Assembly: GCF_963691685.1 (NCBI RefSeq)
Contig: NZ_OY829290.1
Location: 3,497,501-3,561,500 of the forward strand
Direction: 5' to 3'
Length of the DNA: 64,000 nt
Origin: Thalassovita sp.
Lineage (GTDB): Bacteria; Pseudomonadota; Alphaproteobacteria; Rhodobacterales; Rhodobacteraceae
The notes beneath the pieces were generated by a model, which saw only the letters and a list, made by a program, of their open reading frames with translations, was not told the origin of the DNA and searched no databases. Both the position numbers and the translations under genes were made by a program. Every line of letters starts with the position of its first letter. The stretch's first letter is position 1. Below are positions 18,098-27,244 of the stretch, in pieces.

Positions 18098-18316
18098 TTA
18101 CTTGAAGCGGTAGTTGATCCGACCCTTGGTCAGATCGTAGGGGGTCATTTCGACCTGAACCCGGTCGCCTGCCAGAACACGGATGCGGTTTTTGCGCATC
18201 TTGCCTGCCGTATGTGCGATGATCTCATGGCCGTTTTCCAGCTCGACCCGAAACGTCGCATTCGGCAGGAGTTCCTTCACGACACCGGGGAATTCGAGCA
18301 TCTCTTCCTTGGCCAT
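18098..18316 (-). CDS. infA: Translation initiation factor IF-1
   Basis: 72 residues, exactly the universal IF-1 length. The S1-like OB fold is evident (MLEFPGVVKELLPNATFRVEL, AHTAGKMRKNRIRVLAGDRV, VEMTPYDLTKGRINYRFK). It binds the ribosomal A site during initiation. It is the first gene of the infA-maf-RNase-yacG unit. Confidence 0.98.
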   Translation of the reverse strand: MAKEEMLEFPGVVKELLPNATFRVELENGHEIIAHTAGKMRKNRIRVLAGDRVQVEMTPYDLTKGRINYRFK

Positions 18317-18399
18317 GGTCTCTCCTTGGGTTGGCGACCCGCCTAGTGCGGGACGCGCGTTAGATGGTCTTATTTTACCAGATTTTCAAGGGGAAATCT

Positions 18400-19290
18400 C
18401 TATTTCACCAAAATGTGGTCCGGTTTTCCGTCACGACCGACCTGTTCGCCCCAATGACTGGCATTGAGAACATGACCATCCGCGCGAACAGCCCGCACTT
18501 TGCCAAGGTCAATTTCACCGTAGGTCCAGCCCGGTTGGCCAAGTGTGCCCTCGGCGATCACGCCGGTTGGTGGGAACCCTTCATCCGGCGGGCCAAAGAC
18601 ACCGCCCATGCCGGTGTTGGTCTCCATCCCGGAAATCTCGGGGCGATCCCCCACGAGCGCGGCCATGACTGTCACACATTGGCCTTCCAGCGCGCGCGAC
18701 ATAGCACCGATCCGCACCCGCCAGTAGCCTTCCAGCCCTTCGGTGCAGGAAGGCACCAGGATCACCTCCGCGCCAGCCTCAACCAAGGCGCGGCCCAGAA
18801 GCGGGAATTCACTGTCATAGCAGGTCAGGATGCCCAGCTTACCCACCGGTGTGTCGAAGATCTGCAGCGGCTCGCCCCCTTCGATCGCCCAAGGATCACG
18901 TTCGAACCGGGTCATGATCTGCTTGTCCTGATAGCTGATCGTGCCTTCGGGCCCAAAGATCGGCGCGCGGTTGACCATCACACCGTTTTCTAGAACCGGG
19001 GCTGAGCCGCCAACGATGGTCACGCCAAATTCCTGCGCCAATGCGCTGTGCAATTCGTTGGAGCGCGGCACGTAGTTGGAGGTCGCCTGCAGGCAGGATG
19101 CCGCATTGCTGGAAACCTCGGTGCCATCCAGTGTGGCCAGCTCCAGCGCGCCATATTCCGGAAACAGCAACAGGTCGGCCCCCTGCCCTGCAGCCTCGGC
19201 CACCCATTCGCGGATTTTCGCCGCGTAATCGTCCCACTGATCAAAGACCCCCAAAGGGTAGGCCGCTGTGGCAACTTTAAATGTACTCAT
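18400..19290 (-). CDS. Carbon-nitrogen hydrolase (nitrilase superfamily)
   Basis: 296 residues. The catalytic Glu-Lys-Cys set is supported by LLLFPEYGALEL (Glu), the mid-domain lysine before the conserved region, and GILTCYDSEFPLLGRAL (Cys). The family cleaves C-N bonds in nitriles, amides or carbamoyl compounds; the substrate here is unknown. It is followed 84 bp later by infA on the same strand and preceded by a GNAT gene, with a GC-rich stem-loop between. Confidence 0.9.
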   Translation of the reverse strand: MSTFKVATAAYPLGVFDQWDDYAAKIREWVAEAAGQGADLLLFPEYGALELATLDGTEVSSNAASCLQATSNYVPRSNELHSALAQEFGVTIVGGSAPVLENGVMVNRAPIFGPEGTISYQDKQIMTRFERDPWAIEGGEPLQIFDTPVGKLGILTCYDSEFPLLGRALVEAGAEVILVPSCTEGLEGYWRVRIGAMSRALEGQCVTVMAALVGDRPEISGMETNTGMGGVFGPPDEGFPPTGVIAEGTLGQPGWTYGEIDLGKVRAVRADGHVLNASHWGEQVGRDGKPDHILVK

Positions 19291-19313
19291 GTCTTTCGTC
19301 CTTAGTGACTTAG

Positions 19314-19339
19314 GCGCCGGGGGGGGGCGGACCCGGCGC
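19314..19339 (-). terminator. GC-rich stem-loop after the GNAT gene
   Basis: An 8-bp stem GCGCCGGG/CCCGGCGC with a 10-nt G-rich loop, lying between the GNAT stop and the hydrolase start. There is no U-run, so it may be a weak terminator or an mRNA-end protector. Confidence 0.4.
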
Positions 19340-19345
19340 GGGTAT

Positions 19346-19942
19346 TCACAGGTTTTTCACCCAGACCTGCAAGGGTTTTCGTGTTTGGCGGGGCTCACCC
19401 AGATCGGTCCAGTCAAAATGCACCACAGCCCCGGGCATCGGCGCATAACCGCGGCGACGCCAAAACGGGGCCAAATCGCGGGCGCCTTCTGGGCGCATCG
19501 GATGATACTCAGGCCGGATCACCGCGCAGAAACTGCTGATCCTGCGCCCTAGCCGGCGCGCGTGCGCCTCCCTCAGATCAAAGAACTGATGGCCAATGCC
19601 CAGACTGCGATACTCAGGCAGTAAAACCGATTCCGCGCAGTAAAAGATATCGCTCAGATCGGTGCCGTCGCCCGTGAACGCCGCCGCGAAGTCATCGGCG
19701 TGATCTTCCATCGGGGTGCCTGTCGCCGCACCGATCAAACGATCACCGTCAAAAGCGCCAACCAAAATGGCATCAGCCGAATCGCGGTAGCTTTGCAGAT
19801 AGCTGCGCTCATATTCCAAACTGCCGTCATACAAATACGGCCAGTCGCGAAACACCTCGATCCGCAACCGTGCCACATCGTCAAGCGCAGTCTCCAGCGC
19901 CGCACCGGTGAGGACATCGACCCGGATCGCGGGGCGGCTCAT
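19346..19942 (-). CDS. GNAT-family acetyltransferase
   Basis: 198 residues from MSRPAIRVDVLTG; this start overlaps the preceding stop by 4 bp. The acetyl-CoA-binding region SVLLPEYRSLGIGHQFFDLREAHARRLG carries the GNAT pattern R/Q-x-x-G-x-G/A in modified form (RSLGIGH). The acceptor substrate is unknown. It is translationally coupled to the SnoaL-like gene. Confidence 0.82.
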   Translation of the reverse strand: MSRPAIRVDVLTGAALETALDDVARLRIEVFRDWPYLYDGSLEYERSYLQSYRDSADAILVGAFDGDRLIGAATGTPMEDHADDFAAAFTGDGTDLSDIFYCAESVLLPEYRSLGIGHQFFDLREAHARRLGRRISSFCAVIRPEYHPMRPEGARDLAPFWRRRGYAPMPGAVVHFDWTDLGEPRQTRKPLQVWVKNL

Positions 19943-20334
19943 GCAGCGACCTGTTTGATCCAATCGGCCAGATTGTAATAGGTGACCACGCGGGTGATCT
20001 TGCCATCTTCAAGGCTGAAGAACGATCCTGCCGGCAAACGGTAGGTCTGGCCCTTGGCCGCGGGCAGGCCGGCGTCGGTTTCCAGGTAGGTGCCGTTCAC
20101 CGTGTATTCCGCCGCAGCGCGGGTGCCTGCCGCGGCCTCAAAGATCACCAGATCCGTCAGCTCCTCGCGGTAGCAGCGTGACATATGGGCACAAAACTCA
20201 CCAAAGGCCGTTTTGCCCTGCCGAACCTGCCCCTCATTCACATGATGGGCCACATCTTCGGCCAGACAGGCCAGCATGCCGTCAATATCCCCTGCGTTAA
20301 AGGCGGCGAAATAGGCGCGAATCGTGTCACTCAT
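19939..20334 (-). CDS. SnoaL/ketosteroid-isomerase-like protein
   Basis: 131 residues from MSDTIRAYFAAFNAGDIDGMLACLAEDVAHHVNEG, a typical opening of the NTF2-like SnoaL fold. The fold serves as isomerase, cyclase or binding protein, so no reaction is assigned. It lies between a GNAT gene (4-bp overlap) and a low-molecular-weight phosphatase. Confidence 0.85.
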   Translation of the reverse strand: MSDTIRAYFAAFNAGDIDGMLACLAEDVAHHVNEGQVRQGKTAFGEFCAHMSRCYREELTDLVIFEAAAGTRAAAEYTVNGTYLETDAGLPAAKGQTYRLPAGSFFSLEDGKITRVVTYYNLADWIKQVAA

Positions 20335-20377
20335 ATCTTGGTCTTTCCATATTGATCTGCGGGACTGTCCGCCGCGA

Positions 20378-20848
20378 TCATATCCCGTCGCGCGGTGGTC
20401 CCCAGCGGGCAATCAGACGGTTCACGATCTGATCGCGACTATGGCGGTAGGCGTCCAGCTTCTGATCGCGGTTTTCGCCCAGACCCGCCGGATCATCGAT
20501 CGGCCAGTACTCCACATCCAGATGGAACACCCGGGTCAGTTCCTCGGCCTGGGTCTTGCTGGTTGGGGTCAGGGCCACAATCAGATCGAAGGAGGACAGA
20601 TGGTCGCCATATTCATGCAGCTCCTCAAAGCCGCGGGACTGATGGCGTGCCAGTTCGACCCCCAGTTCATCGCAGACCGCAATGGCAAAGCCGTCAATAT
20701 CGCGGTCCCCTTTGACACCGGCCGATTGCACATAAGTGCCGGTGCCATAGAATTTTTTCATGATGCCCTCAGCCATGGGCGAGCGCACCGAATTATGGTC
20801 GCAGCAGAAGAGAACGGACTGGGGAAGCGTCTCAACCAATGCGCTCAC
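20378..20848 (-). CDS. Low-molecular-weight protein tyrosine phosphatase-like protein
   Basis: 156 residues. The P-loop CX5R signature is visible in LFCCDHNSVRSPMAEG (C16 to R22). The conserved aspartate-proline that supplies the general acid is in WPIDDPAG. The fold is shared with ArsC-type arsenate reductases, but no ars genes are near, so phosphatase activity is more likely. It overlaps UPF0262 by 4 bp, an arrangement common in roseobacters. Confidence 0.88.
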   Translation of the reverse strand: MSALVETLPQSVLFCCDHNSVRSPMAEGIMKKFYGTGTYVQSAGVKGDRDIDGFAIAVCDELGVELARHQSRGFEELHEYGDHLSSFDLIVALTPTSKTQAEELTRVFHLDVEYWPIDDPAGLGENRDQKLDAYRHSRDQIVNRLIARWGPPRDGI

Positions 20849-21324
20849 CCTCCGAAATGCAGGACGCAGATGAGGGTGAACAGACGGCGCGCAGTGTCCA
20901 GATCGATCTCGGCCTTGCCGTCCAATCGTTCCTGCAGGATGCGCGCGCCCTCATTGTGGATGCCGCGACGGGCCATATCGATGGTCTCGATCTGGCTTGG
21001 CGGCATGTTTTTCACCGCATCAAAGTAGCTTTCGCAGATGGCCCAGTAATCCTTGACCACCTGCCGGAAGGGCGACAGCGACAGATGAAATTCCGCCGCC
21101 TTCTGCGCGTCCTCGGTGTTGATATCAAAGACCAGCCGTTTGTCCTTGATCGACAGATCCAGATGATAAGGGCCGACCGGCACCTCACGGTCCGCACGCG
21201 CGGGTAAGGCAAAGCTGTTGTCCTCCAAGAGGTCAAACATCGCCACCTTCCGCTCCTGCTCAATCTCCGGCGTGGGCGGCGGCAGGTTGCGATCATCCAG
21301 CGCAATATGGCTGATCCGGGACAT
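20845..21324 (-). CDS. UPF0262 family protein
   Basis: About 159 residues from MSRISHIALDDRNLPPPTPEIEQERKVAMFDLLE, a recognisable alphaproteobacterial family of unknown function. A start six codons upstream (to 21342) would overlap hisD by 8 bp and is also possible. It is regularly found between hisD and a LMW phosphatase, as here. Confidence 0.9.
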   Translation of the reverse strand: MSRISHIALDDRNLPPPTPEIEQERKVAMFDLLEDNSFALPARADREVPVGPYHLDLSIKDKRLVFDINTEDAQKAAEFHLSLSPFRQVVKDYWAICESYFDAVKNMPPSQIETIDMARRGIHNEGARILQERLDGKAEIDLDTARRLFTLICVLHFGG

Positions 21325-21334
21325 GGGCTCTTCC

Positions 21335-22636
21335 TTACTCATTCAATGCGTCAAGGCGGGCGCGAACAGACAGGCCGTGCGCCTCCAGACTTTCCGAGAT
21401 TGCCAGCGTTTCCGCCGCAGGTCCAATAGCTTGCAGCGCTGAAGGCGTCATTTTTGCCAAAGTGGTGCGTTTGACAAAGTCCATCACGCTGAGGCCGCTG
21501 GAAAAACGGGCAGAGCGGGCGGTGGGCAGAACGTGGTTCGGGCCACCGATATAGTCACCGATGGCTTCCGGCGTCCAACCGCCCAGGAAAATCGCACCGG
21601 CATGGGTGATCTTGGCCGCCAATGCGTCTGGGTCCTCCACACACAGCTCCAGATGTTCCGGGGCCACGCGGTTTGAGAGCGCCGCCGCCTGATCCAGATC
21701 CTCAACCAGCACCACGGCGCCGTAGTCCTGCCAAGAGGCGCCCGCGATGGCGCGGCGTTCCAGCGTTTCCAGGTGTTTTTCCACCGCAGCCACCACAGCA
21801 TCGGCCATCGCTTGGCTGTCGGTGATCAGGATTGACTGGGCACTTTCGTCATGTTCGGCCTGGCTCAGCAGATCCAGCGCGATCCAGTCCGGGTTGGCAT
21901 GCTGATCAGCGATCACCAGAATCTCAGACGGGCCGGCGATCATGTCGATGCCCACCTTGCCAAAGACCCGGCGTTTCGCAGCCGCCACAAAGGCATTGCC
22001 AGGACCGGTAATCTTATCCACCGGCGGGATGCTTTCGGTGCCATAGGCCAATGCGGCAACCGCCTGCGCTCCACCGATACGGTAAATCTCATCCACACCT
22101 GCCAGCTGCGCCGCCAGCAGAACCAGCGGATTGGCCACGCCATCCGGGGTTGGCACCACAATCGCCAGCCGTTCCACACCGGCAACCTTGGCCGGGATCG
22201 CATTCATCAGGACCGAGGAGGGATAGGAGGCCAGACCGCCGGGCACATAAAGCCCCGCCGCCGAAACCGGCGTCCACCGCCAGCCCAGCTGCGCGCCGGT
22301 CTCTTCTTCCCACAGCATATCTTCGGGCAGCTGTTTGGCGTGATAGGCCCGGATCCGCTCCGCCGCGAGTTCCAGCGCCGCACGCTCCGCGTCTGAGACC
22401 TGCGCGACCAGCGCTGCGATCTCACTCTCCGAGAAGCGCAGGGTTTCCGGGGTCAGCTCCAACCGGTCAAACTTGGCCGTCAGTTCAATAACCGCGGCAT
22501 CGCCATGGGTGCGCACATCATGGATAATGCCGGCAACAACCTCATCAACATCAGGGCTGTCTTCGCGTTTGGCGCTCAGCAACGCGGTGAAGTCTGCATC
22601 AAAATCTGCGGCTTGGGTGTTCAGAAATACAGGCAT
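21335..22636 (-). CDS. hisD: Histidinol dehydrogenase
   Basis: 433 residues, full length. Signature stretches include PGGLASYPSSVLMNAIPAKVAGV, KITGPGNAFVAAAKRRVFGKVGIDMIAGPSEI and the zinc-site region LLSQAEHDESAQSILIT. It catalyses the last two oxidations in histidine biosynthesis, from L-histidinol to L-histidine with NAD. It lies downstream of murA and DUF2948 on the same strand, as in other roseobacters, with an unrelated plus-strand gene between. Confidence 0.97.
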   Translation of the reverse strand: MPVFLNTQAADFDADFTALLSAKREDSPDVDEVVAGIIHDVRTHGDAAVIELTAKFDRLELTPETLRFSESEIAALVAQVSDAERAALELAAERIRAYHAKQLPEDMLWEEETGAQLGWRWTPVSAAGLYVPGGLASYPSSVLMNAIPAKVAGVERLAIVVPTPDGVANPLVLLAAQLAGVDEIYRIGGAQAVAALAYGTESIPPVDKITGPGNAFVAAAKRRVFGKVGIDMIAGPSEILVIADQHANPDWIALDLLSQAEHDESAQSILITDSQAMADAVVAAVEKHLETLERRAIAGASWQDYGAVVLVEDLDQAAALSNRVAPEHLELCVEDPDALAAKITHAGAIFLGGWTPEAIGDYIGGPNHVLPTARSARFSSGLSVMDFVKRTTLAKMTPSALQAIGPAAETLAISESLEAHGLSVRARLDALNE

Positions 22637-22812
22637 GGTCCCTCCGGCTCTTGCAAATTGACATACAAGGGTGTGCGGCGGGCCTCAAGCGCTGGTCGCC
22701 ACGCAGGGCAGGAACCTTCGCGTCATGTGGTCACAGCGCGGCATCTTAAGCTCAGGACCCCTTGGCAGCGGGTCACGGAACCCTAGCTATCAGCCAAGAA
22801 AGGAGCCGAGCC

Positions 22813-23049
22813 ATGACCCTACAGGAAAAACGCAAGGATCTGGACAGTGAACGCCAAAAGCGCCTGCTGACCCGTCTGGTTGAGGAACTCAGCCGTTCAG
22901 ACCCTGAGCTTTATTACCGTTCCACCAGTGAGGTGGCAGCGCAGATCGAAGGGTTGATTGGCAAGGCAGGCCGGCTGAGCCTTGAGGACCGCCAATTGCT
23001 GATGCGCCTCAGCCGTCGTGACATCGAGGTATTGCTGAGCCTGCATTGA
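22813..23049 (+). CDS. Small conserved-looking hypothetical protein
   Basis: 78 residues from MTLQEKRKDLDSERQKRLL, preceded by AAGGAG. A longer frame begins at 22762 but lacks a ribosome-binding site. The protein is highly charged and predicted mostly helical, with no motif I recognise. It stands alone on the plus strand between the hisD 5' end and DUF2948 and converges on a stem-loop. It is probably a real gene of unknown function. Confidence 0.65.
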   Translation: MTLQEKRKDLDSERQKRLLTRLVEELSRSDPELYYRSTSEVAAQIEGLIGKAGRLSLEDRQLLMRLSRRDIEVLLSLH

Positions 23050-23082
23050 GGGCGTCAGCCCCCGCTAGATCAGCGCAATAAA

Positions 23083-23102
23083 AAGGGCGCCGCAGCGCCC
23101 TT
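23083..23102. terminator. Terminator between the small plus-strand gene and DUF2948
   Basis: An 8-bp perfect stem AAGGGCGC/GCGCCCTT with a 4-nt loop. On the minus strand it is followed by TTTTTATT, so it mainly terminates the murA-DUF2948 transcript six bases after the DUF2948 stop. It can also serve the convergent gene. Confidence 0.85.
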
Positions 23103-23107
23103 CCCGA

Positions 23108-23581
23108 TTAGCTCAGATCATGTTCCGGCGCCTTGCCTGAGGGCGCCCGGTAGGGCCGGGTCACATCCCGCAGCGACACCTCCAGCGCCTCAACCGTCAG
23201 CCGGATCGCTCCATCGCCCGCCAGCACCAGCTCCAACGCGCCATCTGCGTCTTCACCCGGCTGCCAGTCAATCGACAGGAGCGAGAGAATGATATCTTTG
23301 TCTTTGCGATCAATCCCTTGCGAGGACACGCCTTGCACATTGTCAATCACCAGAACGGATTGCACCCGCTCCGCGCCGTGACGCTTCAGGCCCTCATCTT
23401 CCCAGCGAAACCGGTTGAGCAGCAGGGCAAAGCGCCGCTCGGACGCCTGCCAGCGCATTTCGCTGACGGGGAACACCGCATCCTGCACCAAGGCCGACAA
23501 GACCTTCAGGTCTTCGCCATCAAAGGCACCCAGGTTCAGTGGCTTTTCCTGTCCGTCTTCGAAACGCGCATCATCCTGCAT
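23108..23581 (-). CDS. DUF2948 family protein
   Basis: 157 residues. The opening MQDDARFEDGQEKPLNLGAFDGEDLKVLSALVQDAVFPVSEM and the motif RRFALLLNRFRWE are typical of this alphaproteobacterial family of unknown function. Its start codon overlaps the murA stop by one base (TGATG). The steady pairing with murA hints at an envelope-related role, but nothing more can be said. Confidence 0.9.
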   Translation of the reverse strand: MQDDARFEDGQEKPLNLGAFDGEDLKVLSALVQDAVFPVSEMRWQASERRFALLLNRFRWEDEGLKRHGAERVQSVLVIDNVQGVSSQGIDRKDKDIILSLLSIDWQPGEDADGALELVLAGDGAIRLTVEALEVSLRDVTRPYRAPSGKAPEHDLS

Positions 23582-24849
23582 CAGCTTTTCACCCGCTCAA
23601 TCTTGGCCCCCAAGGCGCCCAGTTTCTCTTCGACCCGTTCATAGCCGCGATCCAGATGATAGACGCGATTGACGATGGTTTCACCCTCTGCCGCCAGACC
23701 CGCCAGAATCAGCGAGACCGAGGCGCGCAGATCGGTCGCCATCACCGGCGCGCCTTTCAGGCGTTCCACACCATGCACGGTGGCAGTGCCGCCCTGCACT
23801 TCGATCGAGGCCCCCATGCGCATCAGTTCCGGTGCATGCATAAAGCGGTTTTCAAAGATCTTCTCTTCCAGAACCGCGGTGCCCTCAGCGGTACACATCA
23901 GCGCCATCATCTGCGCCTGCAGGTCAGTAGGGAAGCCGGGGAAAGGTTCGGTCACCACATCGACCGCCTTCACACGGCCGTTTTTGCGCGCCACCTTCAG
24001 GCCCTTTTCGGTTTCCTCAACCGAAATGCCAGCCGCGTCCAGCTTTTCACAGAAAGCTTCCAGCAGATCGATTCGCCCGCCCAGCAGCTCAACCTCACCG
24101 CCGCAGATCGCAGGCGCCAGCATATAGGTGCCCAATTCGATTCGGTCGGTGACCACAGGGTGGGTGGCGCCATGTAGACGGTCCACACCCTGAATGGTGA
24201 TGGTCGATGTGCCTTCGCCCTCAATCTGGGCACCCATTTTGCGCAGGCAATGCACCAGATCCACGATCTCAGGCTCACGCGCTGCGTTTTTCAGCACGGT
24301 TGTGCCTTTCGCCAGCGTCGCTGCCATCACCACGTTTTCCGTCGCGCCAACCGAGGCGAATCGCAGCTCATGCGTCGCGCCCTTCAGGCCACCGGGGGCT
24401 TTGGCATGCAGGTAGCCGTCTTTCAGCTCAATCTCAGCACCCAGCGCTTCCAGCGCGGTGATGTGAATATCCATCGGACGCGCGCCAATCGCACAGCCCC
24501 CAGGCAGCGACACCACCGCCTCATGTTCGCGCGCCAGCAAAGGCCCCAGAACCAGGTTCGACGCGCGCATTTTACGCACGATTTCATAGTCTGCCTTGGT
24601 GGTTGCAATGGTGTGGCTCGACATCGCCAACACCTGCCCATCCTGCATCGAGGTCACTTCCGCCCCCAGCGAACGCAGCAGTTCCGACATGGTTTTGATG
24701 TCTGAAAGACGCGGCGCATTGGTCAGCGTCAGCGGCTCATCACTCAGCAACGTCGCCGGCATCAGCGTCAGACAGGCGTTTTTTGCCCCTGCAATGGGAA
24801 TCGTGCCGTTCAGCGGGCCGTTGCCCGTTACAATAATGGAATCCATCAA
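23581..24849 (-). CDS. murA: UDP-N-acetylglucosamine 1-carboxyvinyltransferase
   Basis: 422 residues, full length. The active-site cysteine is in SLPGGCAIGARPMDIH. Further conserved parts are AGAKNACLTLMPATLLSDEPLTLTN and the end SLILAGLAAEGETIVNRVYHLDRGYERVEEKL. It catalyses the first committed step of peptidoglycan synthesis, transferring enolpyruvate from PEP to UDP-GlcNAc. It overlaps a small upstream gene by 4 bp and DUF2948 by one base. Confidence 0.98.
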   Translation of the reverse strand: MMDSIIVTGNGPLNGTIPIAGAKNACLTLMPATLLSDEPLTLTNAPRLSDIKTMSELLRSLGAEVTSMQDGQVLAMSSHTIATTKADYEIVRKMRASNLVLGPLLAREHEAVVSLPGGCAIGARPMDIHITALEALGAEIELKDGYLHAKAPGGLKGATHELRFASVGATENVVMAATLAKGTTVLKNAAREPEIVDLVHCLRKMGAQIEGEGTSTITIQGVDRLHGATHPVVTDRIELGTYMLAPAICGGEVELLGGRIDLLEAFCEKLDAAGISVEETEKGLKVARKNGRVKAVDVVTEPFPGFPTDLQAQMMALMCTAEGTAVLEEKIFENRFMHAPELMRMGASIEVQGGTATVHGVERLKGAPVMATDLRASVSLILAGLAAEGETIVNRVYHLDRGYERVEEKLGALGAKIERVKS

Positions 24850-25058
24850 TCCTGCCCTTTATCCGTTTTTCTTGTGCCCCGATGGGCCTGACCACTGAAC
24901 CGCGCCTGTGGTTCTGCTCCCTCCCCCTCATCCGAGGAGGACCGTGCCCGTGCCTGTGACTTCCGACGAGCCATATTGGCCTTCAGCGCGGCCTTCAATC
25001 GGTCCTCGCGCGCGTCAGGTTTTTTAGGCTGTTTCTTGCTGTTTGAATTCTCGCTCAT
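24846..25058 (-). CDS. Small highly charged protein upstream of murA
   Basis: 70 residues, rich in Lys/Arg and low in hydrophobic residues (MSENSNSKKQPKKPDAREDR...). It is predicted disordered apart from a short helix (DRLKAALKANMARRKSQA). The stop overlaps the murA start by 4 bp, so expression is coupled. I know similar short basic proteins at this position in roseobacters but no function. Confidence 0.75.
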   Translation of the reverse strand: MSENSNSKKQPKKPDAREDRLKAALKANMARRKSQARARSSSDEGEGAEPQARFSGQAHRGTRKTDKGQD

Positions 25059-25173
25059 GAAAGTTTCTTACATGAGGGCGAAAAAACCGTCCACTACCCC
25101 CTTGCGCCCGGATTCTTGTTTGGCTAAACACCGCCACACAGTCGAGACCGGCAACGGAACGACTGCAAACGGC

Positions 25174-25248
<75 letters not shown>

Positions 25249-25285
25249 TCTTATCCCAAATGATCTCAATAACTTATGTGATTTC

Positions 25286-25299
25286 AGTCATTTATGACT
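25286..25299. promoter_or_regulatory. Palindrome upstream of the integrase
   Basis: AGTCATTTATGACT is a perfect 6-bp inverted repeat with a TT centre, 29 bp before the first integrase start codon. It could be an operator for the integrase gene or an accessory-factor site; no binding protein is identified. Confidence 0.35.
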
Positions 25300-25306
25300 T
25301 AGATGG

Positions 25307-25328
25307 TGTGACACAAAGGTGTGACACA
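25307..25328 (+). repeat. Left arm-type repeat, 22 bp
   Basis: Two tandem copies of TGTGACACA separated by AAGG end at the first integrase codon. A near copy, differing at 3 of 22 positions and in the same orientation, is at 38034-38055 near the other end of the island. Such paired repeats inside att sites are typical arm-binding sites of tyrosine integrases. The overlap with the gene start suggests autoregulation. Confidence 0.7.
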
Positions 25329-26884
25329 TGAGGCTAACTATGCCCTCTCCGGTTAGAAGAAATAACACAGGAAAATGGTATCTCGACGTGCGAGTACCAG
25401 AAGACGTTGCTGAGTCGTTTGGCAAAAAACGCGTCAGAAAATCACTTAACACCTATGACCCGGCCGAAGCCAAGGTGGTCCATAATTTGGAGTACGCCTC
25501 CTTACAGGCCACGTGGGAACGGCTGCGCCACCGCTCCTCTTCCCCACCCGTACGTCTCACCCAGAAACAAACAGTCGCGCTTGCAGGTAAACACTATGAG
25601 CACCTCATGGAGCGCTTTGAAGAAGACCCGCCGGTTTTGGAGCAGACCCGCGAAACCCTAGCGACCCTAAAAAGCGTTGAGCACCGCATGGACTTACGCG
25701 GCACTTGGTTCGTTAAGGTGATCGAAACTCTGCTGGATGATGAAGGCATCGCAATTGATGACGACAGCCACTCCCGTCTCGGCTCCGCCCTCTATGATGC
25801 TTCAGTGCAAGCGATTGCCAACTTTGAACGCTTTGCCCAGGGCGACTACTCACCCGACCCAATGGCCAAAAGGTTCCCTGAGTGGAAACCACCACAGGCG
25901 CAAGGTGAGGCCACAGCAGCCAAGCCGACCACTTCTAATGGGCCCACGCTGGACGAACTCTTCAAGCGCTGGGCAGCGTCGCATACGGCAGCCGGTAAAG
26001 CCAAAGGTACTGTTTTTGACTATTTGAAAAGGATCGAAAGCTTCAAATCCTATATTGGCCATCAGAATGCCACTCAGGTCACCCGCCAGGATGTAGGCAA
26101 CTGGGTCACCTATCTGCTTGAGGAGAAGCGTCTCAATCCTAAAACGGTCAGAGGAAAATATCTGGCTGCCCTGTCTCGTATCTACAGCCTCAGTAAAGGG
26201 CGCGGCGTGCTCGAAACAAACCCAGCTGAAGGAATTGAGGTTGACGTCCCCAAGGCCATTGTGACCCGCGAAAAGGGTTTCACAGATGCTGAGGCCGCAA
26301 AGATCTTGACCGCCGCACAAGAAGACCCCGCAACTCTAGGAAACATGGGCGACAAGAACAAAGCAGCGATCCGCTGGGTTCCCTGGATAGCAGCCTACAC
26401 CGGGGCTCGTGTCGCAGAAATCACTCAGCTTCACAAATCCGACTTTTTGGACGAAGGCGGCGTATTTTGCCTCCGCATCACCCCGGAAGGTGGGAAGTCA
26501 GTGAAGACTGGCGAATACCGAATTGTTCCGGTTCACTCGCATCTGCTTGAGACTGGAATTATGGCATTCCTCGGTGGTTGCTCTGAGGGCCCCCTGTTCT
26601 ATGAGCCGCCTGCGAATTCCGAGGACCACTTGAGTCGAGCCAGAAGCGCTGGTGAAAAGGTCAGGAAATGGGTTCGAGCGACCGTTGGTATTAAGGACAA
26701 GGGCGTACAGCCCAACCATGGCTGGCGACATCGCTTCAAAACGCTATGCCGACGCGAAGGGATCGAGCAGTACTATGCAGATGCCATCCAGGGCCATGCG
26801 GATGGCAGAGCATCTAGCGGCTACGGCGATGTAGAAGTTGCTGCCCTCAAGCGTGAAATTGAGAAGATTACCAGGCAGGTCTAA
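25328..26884 (+). CDS. Tyrosine-type site-specific integrase
   Basis: 518 residues from the first ATG; a start four codons later (MPSPVRRNN) is equally likely. The N-terminal part (NTGKWYLDVRVPEDVAESFGKKRVRKSLNT) is the DUF6538-type arm-binding region. A SAM-like core-binding domain (about 210-300) follows. The catalytic domain shows R361 (YTGARVAEI), H464 and R467 (HGWRHRF), H490 (GHADG) and Y499 (SSGYGD), the full R-H-R-H-Y set. It integrates the island into tRNA-Thr. No excisionase-like gene is recognised nearby. Confidence 0.96.
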   Translation: MRLTMPSPVRRNNTGKWYLDVRVPEDVAESFGKKRVRKSLNTYDPAEAKVVHNLEYASLQATWERLRHRSSSPPVRLTQKQTVALAGKHYEHLMERFEEDPPVLEQTRETLATLKSVEHRMDLRGTWFVKVIETLLDDEGIAIDDDSHSRLGSALYDASVQAIANFERFAQGDYSPDPMAKRFPEWKPPQAQGEATAAKPTTSNGPTLDELFKRWAASHTAAGKAKGTVFDYLKRIESFKSYIGHQNATQVTRQDVGNWVTYLLEEKRLNPKTVRGKYLAALSRIYSLSKGRGVLETNPAEGIEVDVPKAIVTREKGFTDAEAAKILTAAQEDPATLGNMGDKNKAAIRWVPWIAAYTGARVAEITQLHKSDFLDEGGVFCLRITPEGGKSVKTGEYRIVPVHSHLLETGIMAFLGGCSEGPLFYEPPANSEDHLSRARSAGEKVRKWVRATVGIKDKGVQPNHGWRHRFKTLCRREGIEQYYADAIQGHADGRASSGYGDVEVAALKREIEKITRQV

Positions 26885-27244
26885 AAGAGCGGATCACAGG
26901 GCAGAAGAACGATGCCACAGGACAATTTTGGGGCCAAAATTCTGTCAGCCCTTCTTTGGTGGTGACGTGGAGAAATCTCCCCCCGGTACCCCTAACAGCA
27001 TAAAACATGAGCTCTACCTCAGCATTCAACGCATAACTTCAAGGACCGTTCTTTCTGGTATAATGATCTACCCCGCTTAGTTTGTGCCAATTAAAAGACC
27101 AATTCCGCAAATTTTTCACACAAGAAACTAAGTTTCTGAGGACATTTTTTCGCCCATTTGACCTCAATCCCACCCCACATACATCTTGTGGTTATCGAGA
27201 AATGCGCTGTAGTTTCACAGAAGTTATATTGAGGTGAGGACCAA
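26885..27244. other. Intergenic region after the integrase
   Basis: 360 bases without a convincing reading frame on either strand; fairly AT-rich. The last 20 bases contain GAGGTGAGGACC, a plausible ribosome-binding region for the lipoprotein gene. Nothing else is recognised. Confidence 0.5.
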